9,604 nucleotides of DNA from Methanosarcinales archaeon (GCA_030640725.1 DAOWIV010000164.1:1-9604); one strand, 5' to 3'. Positions 1 through 6,712 are shown, counted from the first letter of the stretch. The notes: a model not told the origin generated them from the letters alone. Program-made: numbers and translations.

Positions 1-115
1 AGCTTAAACTCATATTGCGCTACTGTGGAATCGAGATCTCACTTGAAACGATAATCGGCGTCTATTCAAGTCACGCGCTTGATCCGCATGTCGACCGATA
101 CCGTTTCAGGAGCGA

Positions 116-2410
116 ATGGTGGGCTTAACCGATGACGAATGGAATTTGATCGGAGCAGGAACACGAGCCTCAGGAACGGACAAAGATGGGATATGGAATA
201 GAACATGGAACACGAACAGCCTTGGTGCTGGCTCGAATTATCTGGTAAGAGCGGTTGCGGATGATGGCACATCCACAAGAGAAGACCAATCAGACAGTAC
301 GTTTTCGCTGACAACATACACACCACCATCCGCACCAGCACTCAACGATCCGGGCACCACCGACACCGATGGCAGCTACACGGTCATCTGGAGCAGCGTC
401 AGCGGTGCAACCAGTTACACGCTTGAGGAGGATACAAGCGGTTCGTTTGGCAGTCCTGCTATCGTCTATTCCGGGTCTGGCACGTCGAAGTATATCACCG
501 GCAGGAGCGATGGTACGTACTATTATCGTGTCAATGCGTGCAACGCGTGTGGGTGCAGCGGGTGGAGTAATGTGGAAGATATTGAGGTATCAATACCGGA
601 TGTGGGGGGCTGGAACAAAACCTTTGGCGGCACTGACAATGATGTGGCATATTCTGTCCAGCAGACCTCTGACGGCGGCTTCATCCTTACAGGATATACG
701 GGCTCGTACGGTGCAGGTTCCTCCGATTTCTGGCTGGTCAAAACCGATTCCAGTGGTAATAAGCAATGGGACAAGACTTTTGGAGCGACTGAATCTGACA
801 TTGCACGCTCGGTCCAGGAGACGTCTGACGGCGGCTATATCCTTGCAGGATGCACGAGGTCTTATGGTGCCGGTTCCTACGATGCATGGCTGGTGAGAAT
901 AAATTCCAACGGAGATATTCTGTGGCACGCAGCTCTTGGGGGGACTGGCTGGGATGTGGTGGAGTCTGTGCAGCAGACCTTTGACGGCGGCTTCATCCTT
1001 ACAGGATATACGGGCTCTTATGGTGATGTTTTTTATGATGCATGGCTGGTGAAAGTAGATTGTAACGGATGCGTCCAGTGGAATACGACTTTTGGAGGGT
1101 TCGGAAGGGATGTGGCAGAGTCAGTCAGTCAGACATCGGACGGTGGCTACATCATTGCGGGGTCTACACAACCGCAAGGGAGTTATCTTTTTGCTGCAGG
1201 ATTCATGAATCCGCTTGGTGTCGATTTTGCTGATGTTTGGTTGGTGAAAACCGATTCAAACGGAAATAAGCAGTGGGACAAGACCTTTGGAGGGGATGAC
1301 TGGGATACGGCAGAATCGGTCCAGCAAACCTCCGACGGCGGCTTCATCCTTGCCGGATACACGAAATCTTATGGTGATGGCGACTCTGATTTCTGGTTGA
1401 TAAAAACATATTCAAACGGAATTAAGCAGTGGGACAAGACCTTTGGCGAAACTGACGGAGATTATGCATACTCTGTCCAGCAGACCTCTGATGGCGGTTA
1501 TATCCTTGCCGGTGTTACTGAACCACATAGTGACACCCCCGCCCCCCTCTCAGAATCCATGAGTCCTTGCGGTGCTGGTGGTTCTGATGTCTGGCTGGTA
1601 AAAGCCGATTCGGAAGGGGGCAGGGAGTGGGACAAGACCTTTGGAGGAACCGATGACGATTATGCATCCTCGGTTCAGGGGACCTCTGACGGCGGCTATG
1701 TTCTTGCGGGATATACAAAATCTTATGGTGTCGGAGGCTCTGATTTCTGGCTGATAAAGGTGCGGGGGGAAGCAGATCTCACATTGATCGGCGATGAGAC
1801 AAGAGGTTATACCCTTGATGAGCTCAGGGCGATGCCATCATACACCGCAGGCGGTGGATTCAAGAGATCGACAGGTGGGATAGTTGGACCATTCAATTAT
1901 ACTGGCGTCAGCATCACGTATCTCGCGGATCTCGTTGGCGGGATCATGCCTTCGAACAGCATGAAGATAACAGCCTCCGATGGCTATTCGAGGGCATACA
2001 CATACGAGCAGGCGATAGGTGATATTACCACGTACGAGGGGACCACCGGACCTATAACAATGGTTCTCGCGTACGAGGAGGATGAAAATCCAATATCGTC
2101 CGATTGCGGCGGACCTCTCCAGATCGCTTTTGTGGGATCCGATTCGCCGATAACGGATGGGCACTTCTGGTGCAAATGTATAAACAAGATCGAGATTCTG
2201 GGCGGCGTGGATGACTGGAACCTGACGCTAACAGGCGACCTCAACTCCGACAACCACATCACCCCCGCCGACGCCGCAATCGCGCTCCGACTCGCGGCAA
2301 GCGGCAGCTGGGACCCCGCGGCAGACGTTAACCGCGACAGCCGCATCACCTCACTCGACGCTCTCATGATCCTGCAGGCGGCGGGCGGGGCGATAGAATT
2401 ACAATCGTGA
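116..2410 (+). CDS. Mosaic surface protein: Ig/FN3 domains, seven propeller repeats, sulfite-oxidase-fold domain, dockerin; 5' end probably lost
   Basis: No enzymatic role can be assigned; the modules suggest an extracellular binding or scaffold protein. Seen: residues 1-68 look like the end of an Ig-like domain and about 70-160 like fibronectin type III. About 166-552 holds seven repeats with the pattern W(D/N)KTFGG...SVQQTSDGGYILAGYT...DxWLVKTDSNG. About 553-705 resembles the molybdopterin-binding sulfite oxidase fold (TGVSITYLADLVGG, a GGPLQIAFVG stretch, WCKCINKIEIL). About 703-760 is a type I dockerin with two DxNxD calcium-loop motifs (DLNSDNHIT and DVNRDSRIT). The molybdenum-ligating Cys of true sulfite oxidases is not visible, so that domain is probably non-catalytic. 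There is no signal peptide, although the domains are typical of exported proteins. The reading frame is closed by TGA at 80-82. An AGGAG lies at 108-112, only 3 nt before this ATG. The gene is therefore probably truncated or frameshifted at its 5' end. Domain calls are by eye. Confidence 0.75.
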   Translation: MVGLTDDEWNLIGAGTRASGTDKDGIWNRTWNTNSLGAGSNYLVRAVADDGTSTREDQSDSTFSLTTYTPPSAPALNDPGTTDTDGSYTVIWSSVSGATSYTLEEDTSGSFGSPAIVYSGSGTSKYITGRSDGTYYYRVNACNACGCSGWSNVEDIEVSIPDVGGWNKTFGGTDNDVAYSVQQTSDGGFILTGYTGSYGAGSSDFWLVKTDSSGNKQWDKTFGATESDIARSVQETSDGGYILAGCTRSYGAGSYDAWLVRINSNGDILWHAALGGTGWDVVESVQQTFDGGFILTGYTGSYGDVFYDAWLVKVDCNGCVQWNTTFGGFGRDVAESVSQTSDGGYIIAGSTQPQGSYLFAAGFMNPLGVDFADVWLVKTDSNGNKQWDKTFGGDDWDTAESVQQTSDGGFILAGYTKSYGDGDSDFWLIKTYSNGIKQWDKTFGETDGDYAYSVQQTSDGGYILAGVTEPHSDTPAPLSESMSPCGAGGSDVWLVKADSEGGREWDKTFGGTDDDYASSVQGTSDGGYVLAGYTKSYGVGGSDFWLIKVRGEADLTLIGDETRGYTLDELRAMPSYTAGGGFKRSTGGIVGPFNYTGVSITYLADLVGGIMPSNSMKITASDGYSRAYTYEQAIGDITTYEGTTGPITMVLAYEEDENPISSDCGGPLQIAFVGSDSPITDGHFWCKCINKIEILGGVDDWNLTLTGDLNSDNHITPADAAIALRLAASGSWDPAADVNRDSRITSLDALMILQAAGGAIELQS
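611..1770 (+). repeat. Seven tandem coding repeats of 156 nt (52 aa), two with extra loops
   Basis: Repeat units begin at the Trp codons at 611, 767, 923, 1079, 1274, 1430 and 1628. Four of the six measurable steps are exactly 156 nt. Unit 4 is 195 nt and unit 6 is 198 nt, because each carries 13-14 extra residues at the same place, between the GYT-like strand and the DxWLVK strand. Each unit reads as a four-strand beta-propeller blade (start of unit, SVQQTSDGG, YILAGYT, DFWLVKTD). Seven units fit a seven-bladed ring. The fold is inferred from periodicity and motif, not modelled. Confidence 0.85.
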
Positions 2411-2473
2411 CGTTTCAGTAGGGCGCTTTTGAATGCGCTATGCGCCATCATCGGCACTGCCATCAACCTTTCC

Positions 2474-3370
2474 CTAAACATCCAGCAATTCCCGAATCGG
2501 CTTATCAGGATGAAAACGAGTGAGATCAAGAGCTTCTACCAGCCCCTTGATGAATCTGCGAGTGTTATCCTTTGGTACGTACTCAAAGACATGTGAGTCT
2601 GCCTGGAAATCATAAGCCAGATCGTACAACGAGATGATCTTCTCCGAGATGTTCTCAAAGTATTCCATACCAATGGATCCGATCTCAAATTTCCGGGCGC
2701 TCTTCAACGGTTCTATCTCAAACATTTCATCGTCCGGAGTGAACGCAAATAGGATTTTTAAGTTGCACGAGACTCTCCATGTAAACGGCAGCCTGAAATG
2801 CCCGCAATACTGCAAATCGCTGTAATAGCCCCACCAGCCTTTGTAGAGTGAATGCTTGTAAAATTTATTCATGCTGACTTCTTTTAACGACACTGAATCA
2901 TCGCTGCCTGCCAGAACAAGCCCCTTCAAAAAATTCCAGCTTTTATTATTCTGGTATGACGTGTGCCAGAACGAACGGGCGCTCTCGGCTTCATCGAACA
3001 GGATCAAGAACCCATCAAGCCCGAGAATGTTCTTCGCAGTCCAGCCAATCCCACTCAATATGTAGCAATAAATATTCCCGCATGTGGAATAATTATACAT
3101 CTACGGATGGTGCGTCGATTCTCCTTCGATCCACTCATATATCTGCTCGTCATCCTCCCCGGTCCGTATCTTTTCGATCACCGTCCCGAGGTACTCATGT
3201 TCCTGCAACTCGTGCCACTCCGGGCTTGCTGCAATCTCCCGCAGAAATTCCCTGAAACCGCCGTTATGCGTTCTGAATTTGAACGAACGGACTATAGCCT
3301 CGTATATGGCATTTGGTTTGTGCAGGGGCAGTTCACCCAGGTTCTACTTACCAACTTCCACACCCCACAT
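2474..3370 (-). pseudogene. Remnant of a P-loop ATPase resembling the DUF2791/BREX ATP-binding family; two in-frame TAG codons, Walker A region missing
   Basis: On the minus strand one frame runs from an ATG at 3370 to a TAG at 2476-2474, broken only by TAG at 3346-3344 and TAG at 3103-3101. Between the two, 3343-3104 encodes NLGELPLHKPNAIYEAIVRS and an acidic stretch ending WIEGESTHHP. From 3100 the frame continues with an ATG and a conserved-looking NIYCYILSGIGW, then the Walker B-like FLILFDEAE (Asp at 2995-2993). The C-terminus (RRFIKGLVEALDL) resembles that of DUF2791-type ATPases associated with BREX and similar defence loci. No GxxxxGK[ST] Walker A is present, and the upstream frame meets TGA near 3413, next to the purH-like gene. 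So the N-terminal part has been deleted. The family call is from memory of motifs and is moderate. No partner defence gene is visible. Downstream of 3100 an intact 208-codon frame could in principle still be translated. Confidence 0.55.
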
Positions 3371-3433
3371 CAGGCATATATAATTATATCTCCGCGGAAT
3401 TCTCAGGAGACCTCATGACACCCATAGTGGCGG

Positions 3434-3937
3434 TCAACCCCGCAGCGTTGCCTCGAGAATCTCGTTGACACGTGATTCATAGTCTACGATGTACGCAGAT
3501 GCCTGTATCGCAAGTTTTAGCAAGGTCTCGGCGGAAACCTCCCCGTTGCTGCGGATTTCTTCAATGATGCCCTCGTACTGTCCGGGGTCTGTTACGGCGG
3601 CGACGTTTTTGAAGTTCTTTATTGCCGATTTCAGGAGCGTGATGCCGCCGAGGTCCATGCGCTCAATCGATGTTAGCGGGATCAGGTTCACGACAACGAC
3701 AGAGATATCCGCTGTCGCAATCGCAGCATGGACTGCCGGGTGGAGCGTCTTTATTTTACCGCCAAGCATCTCCGAAAACCCGGTAAACTCAGATACACGG
3801 GTCACTGGAATTCTGTTTTTCGAAATTTCATTTGCTGTACCTTCTGTTGCAATTATCTCTACCCCGAGATCCGATAGATCACTTGCAAACTTTTTCACGC
3901 CTCTTTTGTCAGATATGCTTACCAGGGCTCTCTTCAT
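3434..3937 (-). CDS. purH: PurH2-type IMP cyclohydrolase (MGS-like domain), compact and with one altered active-site position
   Basis: Likely catalyses ring closure of FAICAR to IMP, the last step of purine synthesis, as a stand-alone cyclohydrolase domain without the AICAR transformylase half. Seen against bacterial PurH: the start MKRALVSISDKRGV, then TEGTAN, FSEMLGGKIKTLHP, VVVNLIPL, and DLGGITLLKSAIKNFKNVA. The Lys-Thr of KTLHP, the Asn of VVVNL, the Asp of DLGG and the Lys of SAIKNF are all kept. The usual NLYPF Tyr is Ile, and about 25 residues between LHP and VVVNL are missing, giving about 167 aa. The ATG at 3937 is preferred because it gives the canonical N-terminus. A GTG at 3946 would add three residues and overlap the upstream stop by 4 nt. 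It follows the UPF0200 kinase as the second gene of a tight unit. The cyclohydrolase activity is inferred and weakened by the Tyr change. Confidence 0.8.
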   Translation of the reverse strand: MKRALVSISDKRGVKKFASDLSDLGVEIIATEGTANEISKNRIPVTRVSEFTGFSEMLGGKIKTLHPAVHAAIATADISVVVVNLIPLTSIERMDLGGITLLKSAIKNFKNVAAVTDPGQYEGIIEEIRSNGEVSAETLLKLAIQASAYIVDYESRVNEILEATLRG

Positions 3938-3942
3938 GTCAA

Positions 3943-4503
3943 TCACTCACTCAGCAGATGATCGAGCACAGACCCAACTTCTATCAGGAATTCATCGAGC
4001 GTACCAGTGTTCCTGATGACCTGATCAGCCGATTCTAGGGCTTCACAAAGCCCCCACTTCAGTTCACGTTCGTCCCGCGCTTTCAGTGCGTCCATGTCAG
4101 TGACGATGTCGGATCGTTTTCTGCGGGACATTCGCTCCAGCCGTATATCAATTGGCGCAACGATTGATATCAGCATAAAATCATCCCCCAACTCTTTTCT
4201 GAACAAATCCACCTCTGCAAGTCCCCTGATGCCATCGATCACCACGATATCCGCATCTTTTTGGAGTTTTCGGATCGCTGGCACAGAGCGCTTCGCAATC
4301 GCATCCATCCCTTCTTCTGCCCTCAGCCGGTCGCCCACGCTACCGATCTTTGCGTCGCTCTGGTCAAGCCCGCATCTTTCTGCCTCATCCCTGACGACGT
4401 CACCCATCACGACCGCAGGAATGCCACGCTCGCATGCCAGTTGTGCCGCTCTGGATTTTCCTGCCGCCGGCATGCCCACAAATGCGATGATCCTCATATA
4501 CAT
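3943..4503 (-). CDS. UPF0200 family P-loop nucleotide kinase-like protein
   Basis: An archaeal P-loop NTPase of the UPF0200 family, related in fold to dephospho-CoA and nucleoside monophosphate kinases; its substrate is unknown to me. Seen: Walker A GMPAAGKS at residues 10-17, then the family landmarks MGDVVRDEA, EEGMDAIAKR, VVIDGIRGLAEVDLF (Walker B-like strand), RRKRSD (lid-like basic stretch) and RDERELKWGL. The length of 186 aa is normal. The start could be ATG 4503 or ATG 4497 (residue 3, giving MRIIAFVG, the more usual family start). No Shine-Dalgarno precedes 4503, but a TATA-like box about 24 nt upstream suggests a leaderless transcript. The TGA stop at 3945-3943 touches or overlaps the start of the purH-like gene, so the two are probably co-transcribed and coupled. 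A nucleotide-metabolism role is a guess from this pairing. Confidence 0.88.
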   Translation of the reverse strand: MYMRIIAFVGMPAAGKSRAAQLACERGIPAVVMGDVVRDEAERCGLDQSDAKIGSVGDRLRAEEGMDAIAKRSVPAIRKLQKDADIVVIDGIRGLAEVDLFRKELGDDFMLISIVAPIDIRLERMSRRKRSDIVTDMDALKARDERELKWGLCEALESADQVIRNTGTLDEFLIEVGSVLDHLLSE

Positions 4504-4523
4504 GACATCGGCGGGTCACAACC

Positions 4524-4531
4524 CTTAAATG
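4524..4531 (-). promoter_or_regulatory. TATA-like box for the kinase-purH unit
   Basis: Read on the minus strand this is CATTTAAG, centred about 24 nt before the ATG at 4503. That spacing would place the transcription start at or next to the start codon, matching the lack of a ribosome binding site. The same A/T stretch on the plus strand could also serve the tRNA, although it would leave a leader of about 60 nt. Confidence 0.4.
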
Positions 4532-4615
4532 TTGGGATTGTAAACATAACATAACACATCATGGATGATGCATCCGGAGGCGCCGAGACATCCGGGAATG
4601 AGTGTGTTACACCGT

Positions 4616-4689
4616 GCCGCTGTGGCTTAGCTCGGTAAAGCAGCTGATTCGTAATCAGCAGATCATGGGTTCGAATCCCATCAGCGGCT
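4616..4689 (+). tRNA. tRNA-Thr, anticodon CGT
   Basis: Full cloverleaf. The acceptor stem GCCGCTG (4616-4622) pairs with CAGCGGC (4682-4688). The D stem GCTT/AAGC encloses a loop containing GG. The anticodon stem GCTGA/TCAGC (4643-4647 and 4655-4659) holds loop TTCGTAA, with anticodon CGT at 4650-4652, which reads ACG (Thr). The variable loop is 5 nt, and the T stem ATGGG/CCCAT holds loop TTCGAAT. Discriminator U at 4689 fits archaeal tRNA-Thr. CCA is not encoded and no intron is seen. Position 15 is G (4630) followed by C, the normal site for the archaeosine made by the product of arcS further downstream. Confidence 0.97.
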
Positions 4690-4719
4690 TCGTTTTAAAA
4701 ACGCTATCGTGCGGCATGA

Positions 4720-4726
4720 TTTTTTT
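4720..4726 (+). terminator. T-run downstream of the tRNA gene
   Basis: Seven consecutive T residues lie 31 nt after the tRNA 3' end, following a shorter TTTT at 4693-4696. Archaeal RNA polymerase stops at such T-runs, so this probably ends the tRNA transcript. The adjoining TTTAAATTT could instead act as a promoter box for the symporter. Confidence 0.4.
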
Positions 4727-4773
4727 AAATTTGCGCATCGATATACAGTAGTATACCACCGGAAAACGACAGG

Positions 4774-4820
4774 TATATATGCCATCGAGCCAGATGCCGT
4801 ATGCGACTATAATGGCATAT
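4774..4820 (+). promoter_or_regulatory. Symporter promoter region with TATA box and a 9-bp inverted repeat around the expected start site
   Basis: A TATATAT box lies at 4774-4780, which would start transcription near 4803 and leave a leader of roughly 45 nt before the ATG at 4849. The arms ATATGCCAT (4777-4785) and ATGGCATAT (4812-4820) form a perfect 9-bp inverted repeat that overlaps the box and spans the predicted start. This is the geometry of a repressor operator. A GGTGAG ribosome binding site lies at 4838-4843, 5 nt before the ATG. Confidence 0.4.
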
Positions 4821-4848
4821 TGTGCGAAACCGATACCGGTGAGATAAC

Positions 4849-6687
4849 ATGCAAACATTCCTGATATTACTTATATTATATATTGCCATACTGATTGCGA
4901 TCGGATGGCACTTTGCAAAGAAACAGCGGACTATGACCGATTTCTGGATCGCGGGAAGAGAGATCGGGACTATAAACATAGGGATGTCTGCGGCGGCGTC
5001 GTGGCTCACTGCGGGGGCGTTGTTCGGTGTTACCGGGTTGTTCCTCTCGATCGGGCTTGGATCGGTCTGGATCTTTGTTGCGCCGAATATCATTGCGCTT
5101 GCACTAATCGCCGTTCTTGTTCCGCGAATCAAGCGGCTCCCGTCGCTCACACAGCCCGAACTGATCGAGATCCGGTACGGTCCGGTGCTGCGGGCGCCGA
5201 TTGCGATTGCAATCACGATCGTGATGATACTCTTTGCGGTCGCCGATTTCAAGGGGTTTGGCTATGTGCTGGAGGTCTTCTACGGCATAGACCCTATCTA
5301 CTCGGCAGCGATCATGGTCGTCGCAATTTCGCTCTATGTAACGCTTGGCGGTCTTAGAGCGGTCATCTGGACCGACACAGTCCAGTTTATATTCCTTGCA
5401 GCTCTTGCGATTATGATTGGCGCACTTGCGCTCTTTACGCCGGCGCACGGGCAGGACGTATCCGTGTCAGACCTGTTCGGCGCTATGGAACCCGGTTTCT
5501 GGAATTTGTTCGCACTTGGCGGGATCGTTGGCGTCTTTATCATGCAGATCGCCATGCTTCCGGGCTGGGTCACAGAGCAGGACCCGTGGCAGCGCGTATG
5601 GGCGGCAAGAGACGTGAAATCAGCCCGATCCGGGATGTTGATCGGCTCGGTGTTGATTGCGGTTGTGTTCGGCGCATGTTTCCTTGCGGCGATCGGACTG
5701 CACTCGCTGTATGAGGTGCCCCCTGATCCGCACATTGCCGAACAGCTGTATCTCACATTCATCCAGGACACGTTTGCAGCCTCACCAGCCGTCATTGCGC
5801 TCATCGCAATCGGCTTTGCCGCAGCCTCGATGTCCTGCGCAGACACGTTTGCGACATCGGGCGCATCATGCATATCAAGGGACATCTACCAGCGGTTCAT
5901 CGAACCCGGTGCGACCATGGGCAAGATGCGGACCATCAACCGCATCCTGATCGTGGCGATGGTTATCGTCTCTGCCGCAATCAGCATGCGCGTCGAGACC
6001 ATCCTCGATGCGGTCATCATAGCAACCGTCATCGGTACCGCTTCATATTTCCTTCCGATCATGGGCGCACTCTTCTGGAGGCGTGCAACCGCGCAGGGGG
6101 CTCTTGCAGGGCTGGTCATCGGCGGCGGTACGCAGATCGCACTGATCATTGTGGAAGCTACGTATTTCGGGAAATTGGATGATATTTCATCACTTCTCAT
6201 CGAACACGGCGTTTTGATCGGTGTGTTGCTGAGTGCGGTCACGTTTGTCGGGGTATCGCTCGCAACACCGAAACCGGATGATCGCAGGCTTGCCCCGTTC
6301 TTTGCCGACGTGGCAGAGCGTTTCCTGAGGAAGGCGTCAGTGGACCGGAACGATCCTGCATACAAGCGGTTCAACAGCGGGATCGAGGAGTACGTTGCAG
6401 GAGAGCGCGTCCATCTAAGCGCCGTGATTGGGACGAAGAGCGGGTTCGACTGGGGCAAACTGGTCGTGAAACTCACAGACACTGGTGCATGGATTGCACC
6501 GAGTGGAATTGAGGTTGCATACCGGCTATCGAGCACCGACATGCTTGCATGTCCGAGGATCGTGCATGGCGGAGAGGATCAGGTATGGCTCTTTGCAGAG
6601 CCGGGCGCGGATCAGGCGGATGATACCAGAGCAGAGATGTTTGCGGCATACCGGGAGGTTATAGATGTGGCAACCGGGTCTATGTGA
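4849..6687 (+). CDS. Sodium:solute symporter (SSS/PutP family) with a soluble C-terminal extension
   Basis: A membrane secondary transporter that uses the sodium gradient to import a small solute; relatives carry proline, pantothenate, sugars or carboxylates, and the substrate here cannot be read from sequence. Seen: about 13 hydrophobic segments, the first at residues 4-21. An N-terminal FWIAGREIG matches the family pattern that follows the first helix. The SSS signature LGGLRAVIWTDTVQ is at 166-179. At 325-347 AASMSCADTFATS followed by SRDIY matches the sodium-site helix, with Cys where Thr is common. After the last helix (about residue 475) comes a soluble tail of about 137 residues, longer than in minimal SSS proteins. 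The start is fixed by GGTGAG 5 nt upstream. It appears to be transcribed alone: the tRNA lies upstream and a 228-nt gap precedes arcS. The family call is secure. Confidence 0.9.
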   Translation: MQTFLILLILYIAILIAIGWHFAKKQRTMTDFWIAGREIGTINIGMSAAASWLTAGALFGVTGLFLSIGLGSVWIFVAPNIIALALIAVLVPRIKRLPSLTQPELIEIRYGPVLRAPIAIAITIVMILFAVADFKGFGYVLEVFYGIDPIYSAAIMVVAISLYVTLGGLRAVIWTDTVQFIFLAALAIMIGALALFTPAHGQDVSVSDLFGAMEPGFWNLFALGGIVGVFIMQIAMLPGWVTEQDPWQRVWAARDVKSARSGMLIGSVLIAVVFGACFLAAIGLHSLYEVPPDPHIAEQLYLTFIQDTFAASPAVIALIAIGFAAASMSCADTFATSGASCISRDIYQRFIEPGATMGKMRTINRILIVAMVIVSAAISMRVETILDAVIIATVIGTASYFLPIMGALFWRRATAQGALAGLVIGGGTQIALIIVEATYFGKLDDISSLLIEHGVLIGVLLSAVTFVGVSLATPKPDDRRLAPFFADVAERFLRKASVDRNDPAYKRFNSGIEEYVAGERVHLSAVIGTKSGFDWGKLVVKLTDTGAWIAPSGIEVAYRLSSTDMLACPRIVHGGEDQVWLFAEPGADQADDTRAEMFAAYREVIDVATGSM

Positions 6688-6712
6688 TATGCGCTATTCT
6701 TGCGATAGCCGG

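Noticed and set aside
3..128. Open frame on the plus strand from the window edge to TAA at 126-128
   Set aside because: It has no start inside the window and no family I recognise. It may be the tail of an upstream gene or a chance frame, so it is only mentioned under the 5'-end finding.
611..1770. Regular repeats considered as a CRISPR-like array
   Set aside because: The period is 156 nt, the repeats are coding and in frame, and there are no short identical repeats with unique spacers.
2422..2446. GGCGC/GCGCC hairpin between the convergent surface protein and ATPase remnant
   Set aside because: Only 5 bp with a 15-nt loop and no T-run on either strand; too weak to call a terminator.
4561..4638. 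25-codon plus-strand frame starting ATG at 4561
   Set aside because: It runs into the tRNA gene and ends inside it; no ribosome binding site or similarity.
4689..4702. Possible tRNA-associated integration site with CGTTTTAAAAACG just after tRNA-Thr
   Set aside because: No integrase and no second copy of the tRNA 3' end is seen in the window; the palindrome is explained by A/T-rich terminator sequence.
5104..6542. Long minus-strand and alternate-frame open stretches inside the symporter gene
   Set aside because: They are low-complexity, Arg/Ser/Thr-rich shadows of the clearly coding plus-strand frame.
6693..6709. GCTAT/ATAGC hairpin just after the symporter stop
   Set aside because: A 5-bp stem without a following T-run; likely chance.
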